A DNA stretch of 64,000 nt from Candidatus Rokuibacteriota bacterium (GCA_016184125.1 JACPDG010000037.1:1-64000), one strand, 5' to 3'. Shown: positions 54,159 to 63,313, counted from the first letter of the stretch. The notes: generated from the sequence alone by a model not told the origin. Translations and numbers: made by a program.

Positions 54159-54642
54159 GCCAGTTCGGCGCCGCCCACCCCGTCGCGGCGGCCTCCACCG
54201 CCCTGACGATGCCCTGGTAGCCGGTGCAGCGGCACAGGACGGCCGAGACGGCTTCACGGATCTCGGCCTCCGTCGGATCCGGGTTGACCCGGAGGAAATC
54301 CAGCGCCGTCATCAGCATCCCGGGCGTGCAGAACCCGCACTGCAGGCCATGGTGCTCGCGAAATGCCTCCTGGAGCGGATGCAGCTTTCCGTCGGTCGCG
54401 AGCCCCTCGACGGTCGTGATCTCGGCGCCGTCGGCCTGCACCGCGAGCATCAGGCACGAGCGAGCGGCCTCGCCGTTGACGATCACGGTGCACGCGCCGC
54501 AGATCCCGTGCTCGCAGCCGGCGTGCGTGCCCGTCAGACCCAGGTCTTCGCGGAGGAAGTCGACGAGCAGCTTCCGGGGCTCGCAGCGGCCCTCGCGAGC
54601 CGTCCCGTTCACCTTGAAGCGCACCGTCACGGGCTCCGACAC
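54145..54642 (-). CDS. Mo-hydroxylase small subunit, 2x[2Fe-2S] (CoxS/XdhC-like)
   Basis: 165 residues, GTG start. First cluster [11 protein letters not shown]...C, second [11 protein letters not shown] ... [10 protein letters not shown]: the two [2Fe-2S] sites of CO-dehydrogenase/xanthine-dehydrogenase small subunits. The last residues (NWPRSP) and the TGA come from the repeat element. Directly follows the FAD subunit gene; the large subunit is at 58105-60489 on the other strand. Confidence 0.93.
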   Translation of the reverse strand: MSEPVTVRFKVNGTAREGRCEPRKLLVDFLREDLGLTGTHAGCEHGICGACTVIVNGEAARSCLMLAVQADGAEITTVEGLATDGKLHPLQEAFREHHGLQCGFCTPGMLMTALDFLRVNPDPTEAEIREAVSAVLCRCTGYQGIVRAVEAAATGWAAPNWPRSP

Positions 54643-55512
54643 TCACGGCCCTCCCGGACGCGCGAGCGCGCGCCGCACCGCGCGCTCGGTCAGCACGCGC
54701 GTGAGATGCCGGCGATAGTCGGCGGATGCGTGGATGTCGGAATCCGGCTCCACCAGCTCCGCGGCGCGACGGGCGGCCGCCTCGATCGCCCGGTCCTCGA
54801 GGCCCGCGGTCTCGAGGATCTCCTCGGCCGCCCGCAGTCGGATCGGCACGGGGCCCGCGCCGGCGGTTGCGAGCCGCGCCATGGTGCAGCGGCGGCCTTC
54901 GCCGACGATGACCGCAGCGATCCCGACGATCGCGAAGTCGCCGTGCCGCCGGCTGAACTCCTCGAACGCGGACCGCGCCCGCGGGTCCATCGCCGGCAGG
55001 CGGACCTCCACGAGGATCTCGTCGGGCGCGAGGCTCGTGGTCAGATAGGTCTCGAACAGCTCGCGTGCGGCGAGCACGCGCTCCCCCCTCGGACTGCGGG
55101 TCACGACGACGCCCTCGAGCGCGGTGAGCACCGCCGGGTCCTCGGCGGCGGGATCGGCGTGAGCGAGCGAGCCGCCGATGGTTCCACGCGAGCGGATCGG
55201 CAGGTGTCCGACGAGCCGCGTCGCCTCCGCGAGCAGCGGCAGCCGCCGCCTGACGACGTCCGAGAACTCGAGCGCGCGCTGGCGCGTCATCGCGCCGATA
55301 CGCACGATCCCGCCGTCCTCGCGGATGCCGGCGAGGTCGGCGACCCGGTTGAGGTCCACGAGCGCAGCGGGACGGCTCAGGCGGAAGTTCAGGAGCGGCA
55401 TCAGGCTCTGGCCGCCGGCGAGGAGCTTCGCCTCGCCGCCGTACCGCACGAGGAGCGCGACCGCCTCGTCGACCGTCGCGGGTGCGTGGTACTCGAACCG
55501 AGGCGGTTTCAT
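54643..55512 (-). CDS. Mo-hydroxylase FAD-binding medium subunit (CoxM-like)
   Basis: 289 residues. FAD motifs AKLLAGGQSLMPLLNFRL and IRSRGTIGGSLAHADPAAEDP are typical of CoxM/XDH medium subunits, passing electrons from the Fe-S clusters to an acceptor. It abuts the small subunit with no gap. The substrate depends on the large subunit and is not predictable here. Confidence 0.93.
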   Translation of the reverse strand: MKPPRFEYHAPATVDEAVALLVRYGGEAKLLAGGQSLMPLLNFRLSRPAALVDLNRVADLAGIREDGGIVRIGAMTRQRALEFSDVVRRRLPLLAEATRLVGHLPIRSRGTIGGSLAHADPAAEDPAVLTALEGVVVTRSPRGERVLAARELFETYLTTSLAPDEILVEVRLPAMDPRARSAFEEFSRRHGDFAIVGIAAVIVGEGRRCTMARLATAGAGPVPIRLRAAEEILETAGLEDRAIEAAARRAAELVEPDSDIHASADYRRHLTRVLTERAVRRALARPGGP

Positions 55513-55630
55513 GGCGACGTCGGGTGATCGAGCCGCGTCAGCGCGCCGCGCATGGGACCCTCACCCGGCGCAACTTACGGAGACGCCCCGGCCTTGTCAA
55601 GCGACACCGCGCGCCAACCGTCGTGAGCCG

Positions 55631-55662
55631 CGCAGGCCGGACGGATAGACCGTTCCGCCCGG
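55631..55662 (+). repeat. left copy of a 32-base direct repeat
   Basis: CGCAGGCCGGACGGATAGAC and the next 12 bases match 57875-57906 at 28 of 32 positions. The pair brackets the accessory genes between the Mo-hydroxylase subunits. Confidence 0.55.
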
Positions 55663-55915
55663 CGGCGAGATCCCGAAGGCGTGCGTCGTGCTGAAGCCGG
55701 AGGCGGCGGGCACCGCCGCCGAGCTGGAGGCCTACTGCCGCCAGAACCTCGCGGCGTACAAGGTGCCGCGCCTCATCGAACTCCGCACGGAGCTCCCCAA
55801 GACGGCGTCGGGCAAGATCCAGCGGTTCCTGCTCCGCCAGCGTGCATCGGCGCCGGTCACGACGGGGCCGAGGCCGACTACGCTGGAAGGCGTACCTCCC
55901 GCGAGGTCTCCGTGA
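55660..55915 (+). pseudogene. C-terminal fragment of an acyl-CoA synthetase
   Basis: GEIPKACVVLKPEAAG ... YCRQNLAAYKVPRLIELRTELPKTASGKIQRF is the end of the C-terminal domain of AMP-forming acyl-CoA ligases, including the catalytic Lys of the PKTxSGKIQR motif. The N-terminal roughly 450 residues are missing and the frame begins just inside a 32-base direct repeat. A remnant. Confidence 0.75.
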
Positions 55916-56019
55916 GCGTCCAGCGCGACGCGTGACCAGCAGCATCTCGGCCAAGCCGTACGGCAGCACCTGCTCGGGTCAGGGGCGGCGGGGTTGCTCC
56001 ATGGCGAACTGCAGGCAGA

Positions 56020-56373
56020 TCACTTCCTGAGATCCGCCATCAGCTTGGCCCTCCGCTCTTCCAGGACGGCGACCTGCGTCTTCATCTGCTTCAGCTTGCG
56101 GTTGATACCTGCCAGCTCGGTCTTGGCCTGCTGAACCTTCAGGTAGTCATCTCCGTGCTTCTTCGTGACCAGCGCCTCGACCTCACGTCGAAGAAGCCGC
56201 AGGAAGGGGTTCTCGTGGACGGAGTTGCGGCGGTACTGGAGCTTGCCGGCCCGGATCGCCCCGACGATCTCGCCCTGCGTCAGCCCGTACTCCTTCCCGG
56301 CGGTCTTGTCGCTGAGCGTCGCGCCCTTGCGCAGCCACTCGGAATCCAGGTCTGCGCGGTCACTCGTTGTCAT
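56020..56373 (-). CDS. small helix-turn-helix/coiled-coil protein, unknown function
   Basis: 117 residues from ATG 56373. LSDKTAGKEYGLTQGEIVGAI resembles a helix-turn-helix. The conserved RNSVHENPFLRLLRREVEALV segment and a C-terminal coiled coil of about 45 residues follow. Overlaps the upstream gene by 14 bases. Less GC-rich than the operons around it, suggesting an acquired pair. Confidence 0.65.
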   Translation of the reverse strand: MTTSDRADLDSEWLRKGATLSDKTAGKEYGLTQGEIVGAIRAGKLQYRRNSVHENPFLRLLRREVEALVTKKHGDDYLKVQQAKTELAGINRKLKQMKTQVAVLEERRAKLMADLRK

Positions 56374-56926
56374 CGCGCTCCCCGCCGCCGGCAGCCGTCT
56401 CCCCACCGTGCTTGCGCATGGGGTCTGGGAGATCAGGGATCAGACCGCGTCGCCGTGCCTCCGCCTGGACCTCGGGCGGCATCGCGCGCGCGTCCACGAT
56501 GAACCCGCCGACCGAGATCATCCAGGCCAACGGGTTCGACGCGAGCAGCTCCTGCCTGCAGAACTCCGGCTCCATCTGACCGATGCGCAGAACGTCGCGG
56601 ATCAGCTTCGCCTTGTTGGTGAGGGTGCTCTTCGGCACTCGAGTCAGCGCGCTCAGGTCGTCCCCTGTCAGGTGTGGCCGCTGCGTTCGGTCGAACAGAA
56701 AGTTCACGCCGCCCACGACGTAGATCGCCGCCGCAGCCCAGATGCGAAGGTCACCGCGGGCCAGCGGCGAGGGCCGCTTGCGTGCAAGCTTGGCGATCAG
56801 CTTGCGGACGAGCTGGGCGTACTCAGCGTCGAGGTGCTCGACACAGAACGGGTCGGTGAGGTTGAAGATCTGCTCGACGTCACGCCTGAGCAGCTCGGGG
56901 ATTCGAAGCGGGTTGCCGTAGCCCAT
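56360..56926 (-). CDS. DUF6398-like protein
   Basis: 188 residues from ATG 56926; an earlier TTG at 56965 is possible. The helical N-terminus includes DPFCVEHLDAEYAQLVRKL. The block IRDVLRIGQMEPEFCRQELLASNPLAWMISVGGFIVDAR is what I recall of DUF6398-type proteins. LTGDDLSALTRVPKSTLTNK may be a small DNA-binding motif. Function unknown. Confidence 0.6.
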   Translation of the reverse strand: MGYGNPLRIPELLRRDVEQIFNLTDPFCVEHLDAEYAQLVRKLIAKLARKRPSPLARGDLRIWAAAAIYVVGGVNFLFDRTQRPHLTGDDLSALTRVPKSTLTNKAKLIRDVLRIGQMEPEFCRQELLASNPLAWMISVGGFIVDARAMPPEVQAEARRRGLIPDLPDPMRKHGGETAAGGGERDDNE

Positions 56927-57170
56927 CTCGGCGAGACAGTGCCCCGCGGAGGGTAGCTGATGCAAGCGTTTTTCGAGAAGTCTGCGAGACCGCCGGCCGG
57001 CGGCGCCGCGACCGATTCGCGGATTCCTGGACCGGTTGGCGCGGGGCGTCCTGTCGGCTCGGCTTCACGGGAGACTCCACCAGCAGGCCGCGGAGTCAAG
57101 ACGCCGGTCGCGCGCGGACAGGGTAGGCCTCACAGGCCGGGTGGCCGCGTCAGCGGAGCGACGCCTGGGG

Positions 57171-57737
57171 CTACGCGAAGATTTCCGCCAGCGTCACCGC
57201 GACGTCCGGAAATGCCTGGAGAGTCACCGTGGCCGCGCCGGAGAGGCGGCCGACGTCGCGATAGCGGTCGCCCTGGGGCGTGCGGTGGACCTCGATGCTC
57301 TCCGCGACGCAGTCGACCACCCGGTACTCCGGAATACCGGCCTCCGCGTAGAGCCTCAGCTTGGTCGATCGGTCGTAGGCCAAGGAAGTCTCGGCCACCT
57401 CGATGAGCAGCAGCACGTCGTCCGCGTAGGCCTCGCGCTCCTTGTACGGCACCGGACGTCGCCGGACGACCTTGAGGTCGGGCTGGGGCTCCGTGTCGTC
57501 GCTGAGCGCGACGGGATTCTGGATCGACACGATCGCGCGGCCAGCCAGGCGCACCACCAGGAGCTGGGTCAGGTTGTCGACGAATGCGACGTGCCGCCGG
57601 CCGATGGGCGACATCTCGACGATCTCGCCTCGGATCAGCTCGACCCGGTCGGTCGGCTTGAGGATGCCCGCCTCGCCCATCCGGTGGTACTCCTCGCGAG
57701 TGAACAGTCTTCGCGCCGCCGCCACCTCGACCGCCAT
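57171..57737 (-). CDS. Uma2-family (DUF820) putative endonuclease
   Basis: 188 residues from ATG 57737, which has GGAGGAG before it. Core PQPDLKVVRRRP ... VLLLIEVAETSLAYDRSTKLRLYAEAGIPEYRVVDC carries the PD...ExK-like residues of the restriction-endonuclease-like fold. Families of these genes occur in many copies in cyanobacteria and soil bacteria, with an unknown target. Confidence 0.9.
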   Translation of the reverse strand: MAVEVAAARRLFTREEYHRMGEAGILKPTDRVELIRGEIVEMSPIGRRHVAFVDNLTQLLVVRLAGRAIVSIQNPVALSDDTEPQPDLKVVRRRPVPYKEREAYADDVLLLIEVAETSLAYDRSTKLRLYAEAGIPEYRVVDCVAESIEVHRTPQGDRYRDVGRLSGAATVTLQAFPDVAVTLAEIFA

Positions 57738-57874
57738 GGCTCTCCTCCGCGCCCGTTCCTGCGTCGTCTCATCGACCAGCATATAGCTGACGCGGAGACA
57801 CCTTGGGAAGTCCCTGGAAGGATACACCGCGGTGGTCGTCGCTCCGGCGTCCGGCTAGAATCGGCGGCGGCGAG

Positions 57875-57906
57875 CGCAGGCGGGACGGATAGACCATTCC
57901 CACCGG
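57875..57906 (+). repeat. right copy of the 32-base direct repeat
   Basis: 28 of 32 positions identical to 55631-55662, including the uninterrupted GGACGGATAGACC. Lies directly before a lactonase remnant. Confidence 0.55.
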
Positions 57907-57927
57907 ATCGTGGCATCATGTCGCGCC

Positions 57928-58112
57928 ATGCGGCTGCACGTGCTGTCGGGTGGAGAGCCAGGGCTACTTCCGCGCGGACTGGGATCACGGCCGTCCGTGG
58001 CGCGAGATCGAGCGCGAGCACGACGTGTTCGGCGACGGACGCGCTGATCGTCTTCGGCCACGACCCCGAGCAGTGGGTCACGCTCAGGAAGGGCGCCGAC
58101 GCCTATGACTGA
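57928..58112 (+). pseudogene. deleted remnant of a metallo-beta-lactamase-fold lactonase
   Basis: Three pieces in three frames: MRLHVLSGGE (N-terminus), SQGYFRADWDHGRPWREIEREHD with VFGDG (centre) and ALIVFGHDPEQWVTLRKGAD to the stop (C-terminus). These match the order in N-acyl-homoserine-lactonase-like proteins, but the metal-binding HxHxDH region and most of the core have been lost through two deletions. Its end overlaps the start of the Mo-hydroxylase large subunit by 8 bases. Confidence 0.7.
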
Positions 58113-60489
58113 CGCCACGGCGACGCCGAAGCTCATCGGCGCCCGCGTGCGGCGCGTCGAGGACGCGCGGCTCCTCACCGGCGAAGGCCGGTACGTCGCC
58201 GACGTCCGGCCGCCCGGCTGCCTGGACGCGGCGTTCGTCAGGAGCCCGCACGCGCACGCCCGGATCGTCGCGATCGACGTCTCGGCGGCACGGGCGCTTC
58301 CCGGCGTGGTGGCCGTCGTGACGGGCGAGGACATGGCGGCGATGGCGAAGCCGGTGCGCGCGGCGTCGAAGATGGCCGGATACCGCGTGACCTCGTTCCC
58401 GCCGCTCGCGCTCGGCAAGGTGCGCTACGTGGGCGAGGCCGTCGCCGTCGTGGTGGCCGACACCCGTTACGCCGCCGAGGACGCCGCCGAGCTCGTCCGG
58501 GTCGAGTACGAGGCGCTGCCGGCGGTGCCGACCGCGGAGAGCGCGGCGTCTCCCGGGAGCCCGCGGCTGCACGAGGAAGCGGACGGCAACGTCCTCGTCG
58601 CCCGCGAGTTCGCGCGGGGTGACGTGGACGCGGCCCTCGAGGCCGCGGACGTGGTCGTCCGCCGGCGCTTCCGCTTCCGTCGGCACACGGCGGTCTGCAT
58701 GGAAACCCGTGGCTGCCTCGCGGAGTACAGCCGCGTCACCGGGTTCCTCAGCCTCCGGTCCTCGACGCAGTGTCCCGGGCTCGTCCGCGACGTCCTCGCC
58801 GACCTGCTCGATCTGCCGGAGCACAAGATCCGCGTGATCGCGTCCGACGTGGGCGGCGGGTACGGCGCGAAGGCGTCGCTCTATCCCGAGGAGATCAGCG
58901 TCGCGGCCGTCGCGCGCGACCTCGGCCGGGCCGTCCGGTGGATCGGCGACCGGCGCGAGGACCTGCTCGCGACGTCCCAGGCGTGGGACGAGATCATCGA
59001 CGCGGAGCTCGGCCTCCGCCGTGACGGCACGATCGTCGGCCTGCGCGCCGACGTGCTCGCCGACGTCGGCGCGTACTCCATCTATCCGTGGACGGCCGGG
59101 ATCGAGCCGGTCCAGACGATCAGCTTCCTGCCCGGGCCCTATCGCGTCCCCGAGTATCGGGGACGCGCGCGCGGCGTGGCGACGTGCAAGGCGCCGATGG
59201 GACCGTACCGTGGCGTTGGCCGGCCGCCGGCGGTGTTCGCGATCGAGCGGCTCATGGACCAGGCCGCGCGTGAGCTCGACCTGGACCCGACGGCGCTGCG
59301 CGAGTGCAATTTCATCCGCGGCGACGACTTCCCCTACAAGTCGCCGTCGGGGATCGTGTGGGACCGGTCGAGCTTCACGGAGACGCTGGGCCGCGCGCGT
59401 GAGGCGCTCGGCTACGAGCGCGCGCGGCAGGAGCAGGCGCGCGCACGAGCCGAGGGACGCTGGGTCGGGATCGGGTTCGCGTCGTACGTCGAGCTGACCG
59501 GGATCGGGTCGGCGATCCCCGTGTCGCCGGGCATGCCGGTCGCGACCGGGACCGAGGCCGCCACGATCCGCGTCGATCCCTCGGGCACCGTCACGGCCGT
59601 CTTCGGCATCGCGTCGCACGGCCAGGGCCTCGAGACGTCGCTCGCCCAGGTGGTCGGCGAGAACCTCGGCGTTCCGCTCGACTCCGTGCAGGTCGTTCAC
59701 GGCGACACCGCACTGTCGCCGTACGGCACGGGCACCTATGCGAGCCGGAGCGCCGTGCTCGCCGGCGGCGCGGCGATCCTCGCGGCCCGGGCGGTGCGGG
59801 ACAAGACGCTCGCGATCGCGGCCCACCTGCTCGAGGCGGCGCCCCAGGACCTTGTGATGAGCGAGGGGCGGGTCGCCGTTCGCGGTCTGCCGGAGCGGGG
59901 TGTGAGCCTGCGGGACGTCGCCAAGGCCGCGTACTCGGGCGTGCGCCGTCTGCCCAAGGGCATGGAGCCCGGACTCGAAGCGACGCGCTTCTACGATCCC
60001 TACTACGGCACCGCCTCGAGCGCGACGCACGCCGTGATGCTGGAGGTGGATCGCGGGACGTTCGACGTGCGGCTGCTCCGCTACGTGGTGGTCGAGGACT
60101 GCGGCCGGATGATCAACCCGCTGATCGTCGACGGCCAGGTCCACGGGGGCGTCGCGCAGGGCATCGGCGCCGCGTTGCTCGAGGAGATCGTCTACGACGA
60201 GGGCGGGCAACTGCTCACGGGCACGCTCATGGACTACCTGGTACCCACGGCGAGCGAGATCCCGCACATGGAGGTGCACCACCTCGAGACACCGTCGCCG
60301 ACCGCGCTCGGCGGCTTCCGCGGCATGGGCGAGGGCGGCACGATCGGGGCGCCAGCCGCCATCGCCAACGCGGTCACCGACGCGCTGGTACCGCTCTCCG
60401 TGGAGATCGACGAGCTGCCGATCACGCCGGAGCGCATCTACCGTCTCGTGAAGCAGGCCGGCGCCGTTGACATCACGGGGGGACCATGA
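58105..60489 (+). CDS. Mo-hydroxylase large, molybdopterin-binding subunit (CoxL/XdhA-like)
   Basis: 794 residues. GARVRRVEDARLLTGEGRYVADV opens the family. RVIASDVGGGYGAKASLYPEE, APMGPYRGVGRPPAVFAIERLMD and the C-terminal ALGGFRGMGEGGTIGAPAAIANAV (with the active-site Glu region) bind the cofactor. The CO-dehydrogenase active-site loop with AYXCSFR is not seen, so it is an aldehyde- or heterocycle-oxidising type rather than a true CO dehydrogenase. Partners are encoded at 54145-55512. Confidence 0.92.
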   Translation: MTDATATPKLIGARVRRVEDARLLTGEGRYVADVRPPGCLDAAFVRSPHAHARIVAIDVSAARALPGVVAVVTGEDMAAMAKPVRAASKMAGYRVTSFPPLALGKVRYVGEAVAVVVADTRYAAEDAAELVRVEYEALPAVPTAESAASPGSPRLHEEADGNVLVAREFARGDVDAALEAADVVVRRRFRFRRHTAVCMETRGCLAEYSRVTGFLSLRSSTQCPGLVRDVLADLLDLPEHKIRVIASDVGGGYGAKASLYPEEISVAAVARDLGRAVRWIGDRREDLLATSQAWDEIIDAELGLRRDGTIVGLRADVLADVGAYSIYPWTAGIEPVQTISFLPGPYRVPEYRGRARGVATCKAPMGPYRGVGRPPAVFAIERLMDQAARELDLDPTALRECNFIRGDDFPYKSPSGIVWDRSSFTETLGRAREALGYERARQEQARARAEGRWVGIGFASYVELTGIGSAIPVSPGMPVATGTEAATIRVDPSGTVTAVFGIASHGQGLETSLAQVVGENLGVPLDSVQVVHGDTALSPYGTGTYASRSAVLAGGAAILAARAVRDKTLAIAAHLLEAAPQDLVMSEGRVAVRGLPERGVSLRDVAKAAYSGVRRLPKGMEPGLEATRFYDPYYGTASSATHAVMLEVDRGTFDVRLLRYVVVEDCGRMINPLIVDGQVHGGVAQGIGAALLEEIVYDEGGQLLTGTLMDYLVPTASEIPHMEVHHLETPSPTALGGFRGMGEGGTIGAPAAIANAVTDALVPLSVEIDELPITPERIYRLVKQAGAVDITGGP

Positions 60490-60690
60490 TCATGGGGGGA
60501 CTATCGATGCCCCCCATGCCCCCCCGCCCTCGGAGCGCCCCGGCATAGCCGTGGCGCTCCTCGACCACCCGTTTCGTTCACGGGCTCCGGGATCATGGGG
60601 GGACTATCGATGCCCCCCCAAACCCCCCGGGCGCTCGCACGCACCCGTGGGACCCGGGGCGCGGCTCGACAACCGGATTCGCTCACACGG
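60490..60690 (+). repeat. GC-rich palindromic interspersed repeat, copy 5 (two units)
   Basis: Two units, each beginning ATCATGGGGGGACTATCGA (about 60489 and 60591) and ending at a CGTTCACGG- or CGCTCACACGG-type terminus (60582, 60690). Starts at the stop codon of the Mo-hydroxylase large subunit and fills the space to the SDR gene. Confidence 0.8.
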
Positions 60691-60723
60691 TCGCACGCGC
60701 GCCGGGGAGGAGGCACAACGCTC

Positions 60724-61482
60724 ATGGACCTCGGGCTTCAAGGCAAGGTCGCGCTCGTCACCGGTGGCGGCCGTGACATCGGGCGGCAGATCTCGCTGCG
60801 TCTCGCCGCCGATGGCGCCATGGTCGCCGTGAACTACCTGCGGTCCAAGGCGGAGGCCGAGGCGGTGGTCGAGGAGATCAGAAGCGGCGGCGGCCGGGCG
60901 GCGGCCTACCGGGCCGACGTCTCGGACTACGAGTCGGTGCAGCGGGCGGTGGCCGACGTGACGGGCGACCTCGGGCCGATCGATATCCTGGTCAACAACG
61001 CTGGCTCGGTCAAGCAGCAGTTCTTCCTCGACACGACGCCCGAGGACTGGCGGCGGCAGATCGGCGTCGGCCTCTACGGCCCCATCCATACCTGTCACGC
61101 CGTCGCGCCGGGAATGGTGGAGCGCAAGCGAGGCCGGATCATCAACGTCGCCGGCGATTCGGCCCGCGTGGGGCAGGCGCGGCTCTCGATCTCGGCGTCG
61201 TCGCGCGGCGGCGTGCTGACACTCACGCGCACGCTCGCTCGCGAGCTCGGACGGGCCAACATCACGGTGAACGCCGTGACGTTCGGCTGGGTGGAGACGG
61301 GGCACGTGGAGAAGGCGTGGTGGGACGCCAACCGCGAGAAGATCCTCCAGTCCTATCCGATCCGACGGCTCGGCCGTCCGGATGACATCGCGCCGCTCGT
61401 CACGTTCCTCGCGTCCGAGCTCGCGTCCTGGGTCACCGGCCAGACGATCAGCGTGAGCGGCGGCTACACGACCGTGGGCTGA
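60724..61482 (+). CDS. short-chain dehydrogenase/reductase-like protein lacking the catalytic Tyr and Lys
   Basis: 252 residues. Cofactor motif LVTGGGRDIG, NNAG in ILVNNAGSV and C-terminal GQTISVSGGYTTVG are all normal. Where YxxxK should stand (residues about 155-163) the sequence is SISASSRGG, so both catalytic residues are replaced. GGAGG lies 11 bases before the ATG. Either an inactive or non-redox SDR, or a recently damaged enzyme. Confidence 0.85.
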   Translation: MDLGLQGKVALVTGGGRDIGRQISLRLAADGAMVAVNYLRSKAEAEAVVEEIRSGGGRAAAYRADVSDYESVQRAVADVTGDLGPIDILVNNAGSVKQQFFLDTTPEDWRRQIGVGLYGPIHTCHAVAPGMVERKRGRIINVAGDSARVGQARLSISASSRGGVLTLTRTLARELGRANITVNAVTFGWVETGHVEKAWWDANREKILQSYPIRRLGRPDDIAPLVTFLASELASWVTGQTISVSGGYTTVG

Positions 61483-61485
61483 GGA

Positions 61486-61587
61486 ATGGCGATCGGGCTC
61501 CGCGACTGGGACAGCGCGGAGAAGCGGGCCCTCCTCGAGACGATGCTGCCCGGCGCGCCGCGCGCCGACCGAGCTACGAATCCTTAA
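61486..61587 (+). CDS. 33-residue ORF, possibly a truncated gene start
   Basis: MAIGLRDWDSAEKRALLETM and 13 more residues to TAA. TGAGGA just before the ATG could serve for translation coupled to the SDR. Its last 14 bases overlap the convergent NAD synthase gene. No family recognised; it may be the beginning of a deleted gene. Confidence 0.3.
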   Translation: MAIGLRDWDSAEKRALLETMLPGAPRADRATNP

Positions 61588-63301
61588 AGCGGTTCGAGAT
61601 CGGCAGGCGCCAGTCGCGGCCGAACGCGCGCGGCGTGATCTTCACGCCGATCGGCCCCTGCCGGCGCTTGAACTCGTTCCGGTCGACCATGCGCACGACC
61701 TTCCGGACGGTGTCCGCGGCGAACCCCTGCGCGTGCAGGTCCTTCACGCTCCGGTCCTCCTCGACGTACGCCTCGAGGATCGCGTCGAGCTCCGCGTACG
61801 GCGGCAGGGTGTCCTGATCGGTCTGGTGCTCGCGCAGCTCGGCCGACGGCGCGCGTCCGAACACGCTCTCCGGGATGATCGCCCGCCCGGCGCGGTCGTT
61901 GACGAAGCGCGCCACCTCGTACGCCAGCGTCTTCGGCACGTCCTTGATCACGGCGAAGCCACCCGCCATGTCGCCGTAGAGCGTCGAGTAGCCGACGGCG
62001 ATCTCGCTCTTGTTGCCCGTCGTCAGGACGAGCCAGCCGAACTTGTTCGAGAGCGCCATCAGGAGGTTGCCCCGGATGCGGGCCTGCAAGTTCTCCTCGG
62101 TCACGTCCTCCTTCAGCCCTTTGAAGGTCGGCGCCAGCACGCGTGTGAATGCGCGCATCATCGGCGTGATCGGGATGCGGAGGAAGTCGATGCCGAGGTT
62201 CTTCGCGAGCCGCCGGGCATCGTTGCGCGTCCCCCCGGAGGAGAACGGCGAGGGCATCGTGACGCCGGTCACGTTCTCGCGCCCGAGCGCCTCCACCGCG
62301 ACGGCGGCGACGAGCGACGAGTCGATTCCGCCGGACAGCCCGATCACGACGCGCTTGAAGCCGGTCTTCCGCACGTAATCACGGGTCCCGACGACGAGGG
62401 CGCGGAAGACCTCCTCCACGCGACCGAGCCGCGCCGCGATCTGCCCCGGCAGCGGCTCGAGCGGGACCGCGGCCCGCGGCGGCGTGATGGTGATCCGCCG
62501 CGCAGCGTCGGCAACGGCGAGCTTCTCCTTGCGGCGCCGGGAGTCCCTGAGACGGGCGTGGAAGACCGCGTCGAGGTCGAGGTCGGCGACGACGAAGTCC
62601 TCCTCGAAGGCCCGCCCGCGCGCCAGGAGCTCGCCGTGCTGATCGACGACCATGCTGCCGCCGTCGAACACGAGCTCGTCCTGGCCGCCGACCATGTTCA
62701 CGAACGCCAGGCACACGAGGTCGTCGGCGGCACGCGTCGCGACCATCCGCTCGCGGAAGTGGGCCTTGCCGGCATGGAACGGCGAGCCGTTGATCGTCAC
62801 GATCACCTCGGCCCCCGCCATCGCCTGGAGCGTCGTCGGCCCCGCCGGGTACCAGATGTCCTCGCAGATGTTCACCGCAAACGCCGCGTCGCCGCACTCG
62901 AACACCGGGGTCTCGCGCCCTGCCTGGAAGTAGCGGTTCTCGTCGAACACGCCGTAGTTCGGCAGGTACTGCTTGTGGTAGACGCCCGCGAGCGTCCCGT
63001 CCGACAGCACCGCGGCCGCGTTGAAGATGTCGTCCTGCCGGTCGACGAACCCGACGACGGCGGTGAGCCCTCGCGACGCGCGCGTGACGTCCTCGAGCGC
63101 CCGGAGGTTCGCCTCGATGAAGGCCGCCTTGAACAGCAGGTCCTCGGGCGGGTACCCGGGGATCGCGAGCTCGGGGAACGCCACGAGGGCGACGCCCTGC
63201 CGCCGGGCGCGCTCCATGCCCTCGACGATCTTCGCGACGTTCGCCTCGAAGTCGCCGACGGCGGGATTGATCTGCGCGAGCCCGACCCGGAGACGCCTCA
63301 C
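61574..63301 (-). CDS. nadE: glutamine-dependent NAD+ synthase
   Basis: 575 residues. N-terminal nitrilase-type glutaminase with Glu in ELAIPGYPPEDL, Lys in VYHKQYLPNYG and Cys in VNICEDIWYPAG. The C-terminal synthase has the PP-loop GLSGGIDSSLVAAVAV. Amidates nicotinic acid adenine dinucleotide. GTG start with TACAAT 6 bases upstream and no Shine-Dalgarno. Complete length for the two-domain form. Confidence 0.95.
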   Translation of the reverse strand: MRRLRVGLAQINPAVGDFEANVAKIVEGMERARRQGVALVAFPELAIPGYPPEDLLFKAAFIEANLRALEDVTRASRGLTAVVGFVDRQDDIFNAAAVLSDGTLAGVYHKQYLPNYGVFDENRYFQAGRETPVFECGDAAFAVNICEDIWYPAGPTTLQAMAGAEVIVTINGSPFHAGKAHFRERMVATRAADDLVCLAFVNMVGGQDELVFDGGSMVVDQHGELLARGRAFEEDFVVADLDLDAVFHARLRDSRRRKEKLAVADAARRITITPPRAAVPLEPLPGQIAARLGRVEEVFRALVVGTRDYVRKTGFKRVVIGLSGGIDSSLVAAVAVEALGRENVTGVTMPSPFSSGGTRNDARRLAKNLGIDFLRIPITPMMRAFTRVLAPTFKGLKEDVTEENLQARIRGNLLMALSNKFGWLVLTTGNKSEIAVGYSTLYGDMAGGFAVIKDVPKTLAYEVARFVNDRAGRAIIPESVFGRAPSAELREHQTDQDTLPPYAELDAILEAYVEEDRSVKDLHAQGFAADTVRKVVRMVDRNEFKRRQGPIGVKITPRAFGRDWRLPISNRFKDS

Positions 63302-63307
63302 ACCGGT

Positions 63308-63313
63308 ATTGTA
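63308..63313 (-). promoter_or_regulatory. TACAAT -10 element before nadE (leaderless)
   Basis: Minus strand TACAAT (63313-63308), 6 bases before the GTG at 63301. Confidence 0.5.

Noticed and set aside
58105-60489. True CO dehydrogenase large subunit (CoxL form I)
   Set aside because: The AYXCSFR active-site loop is not found; sequence fits the broader Mo-hydroxylase family.
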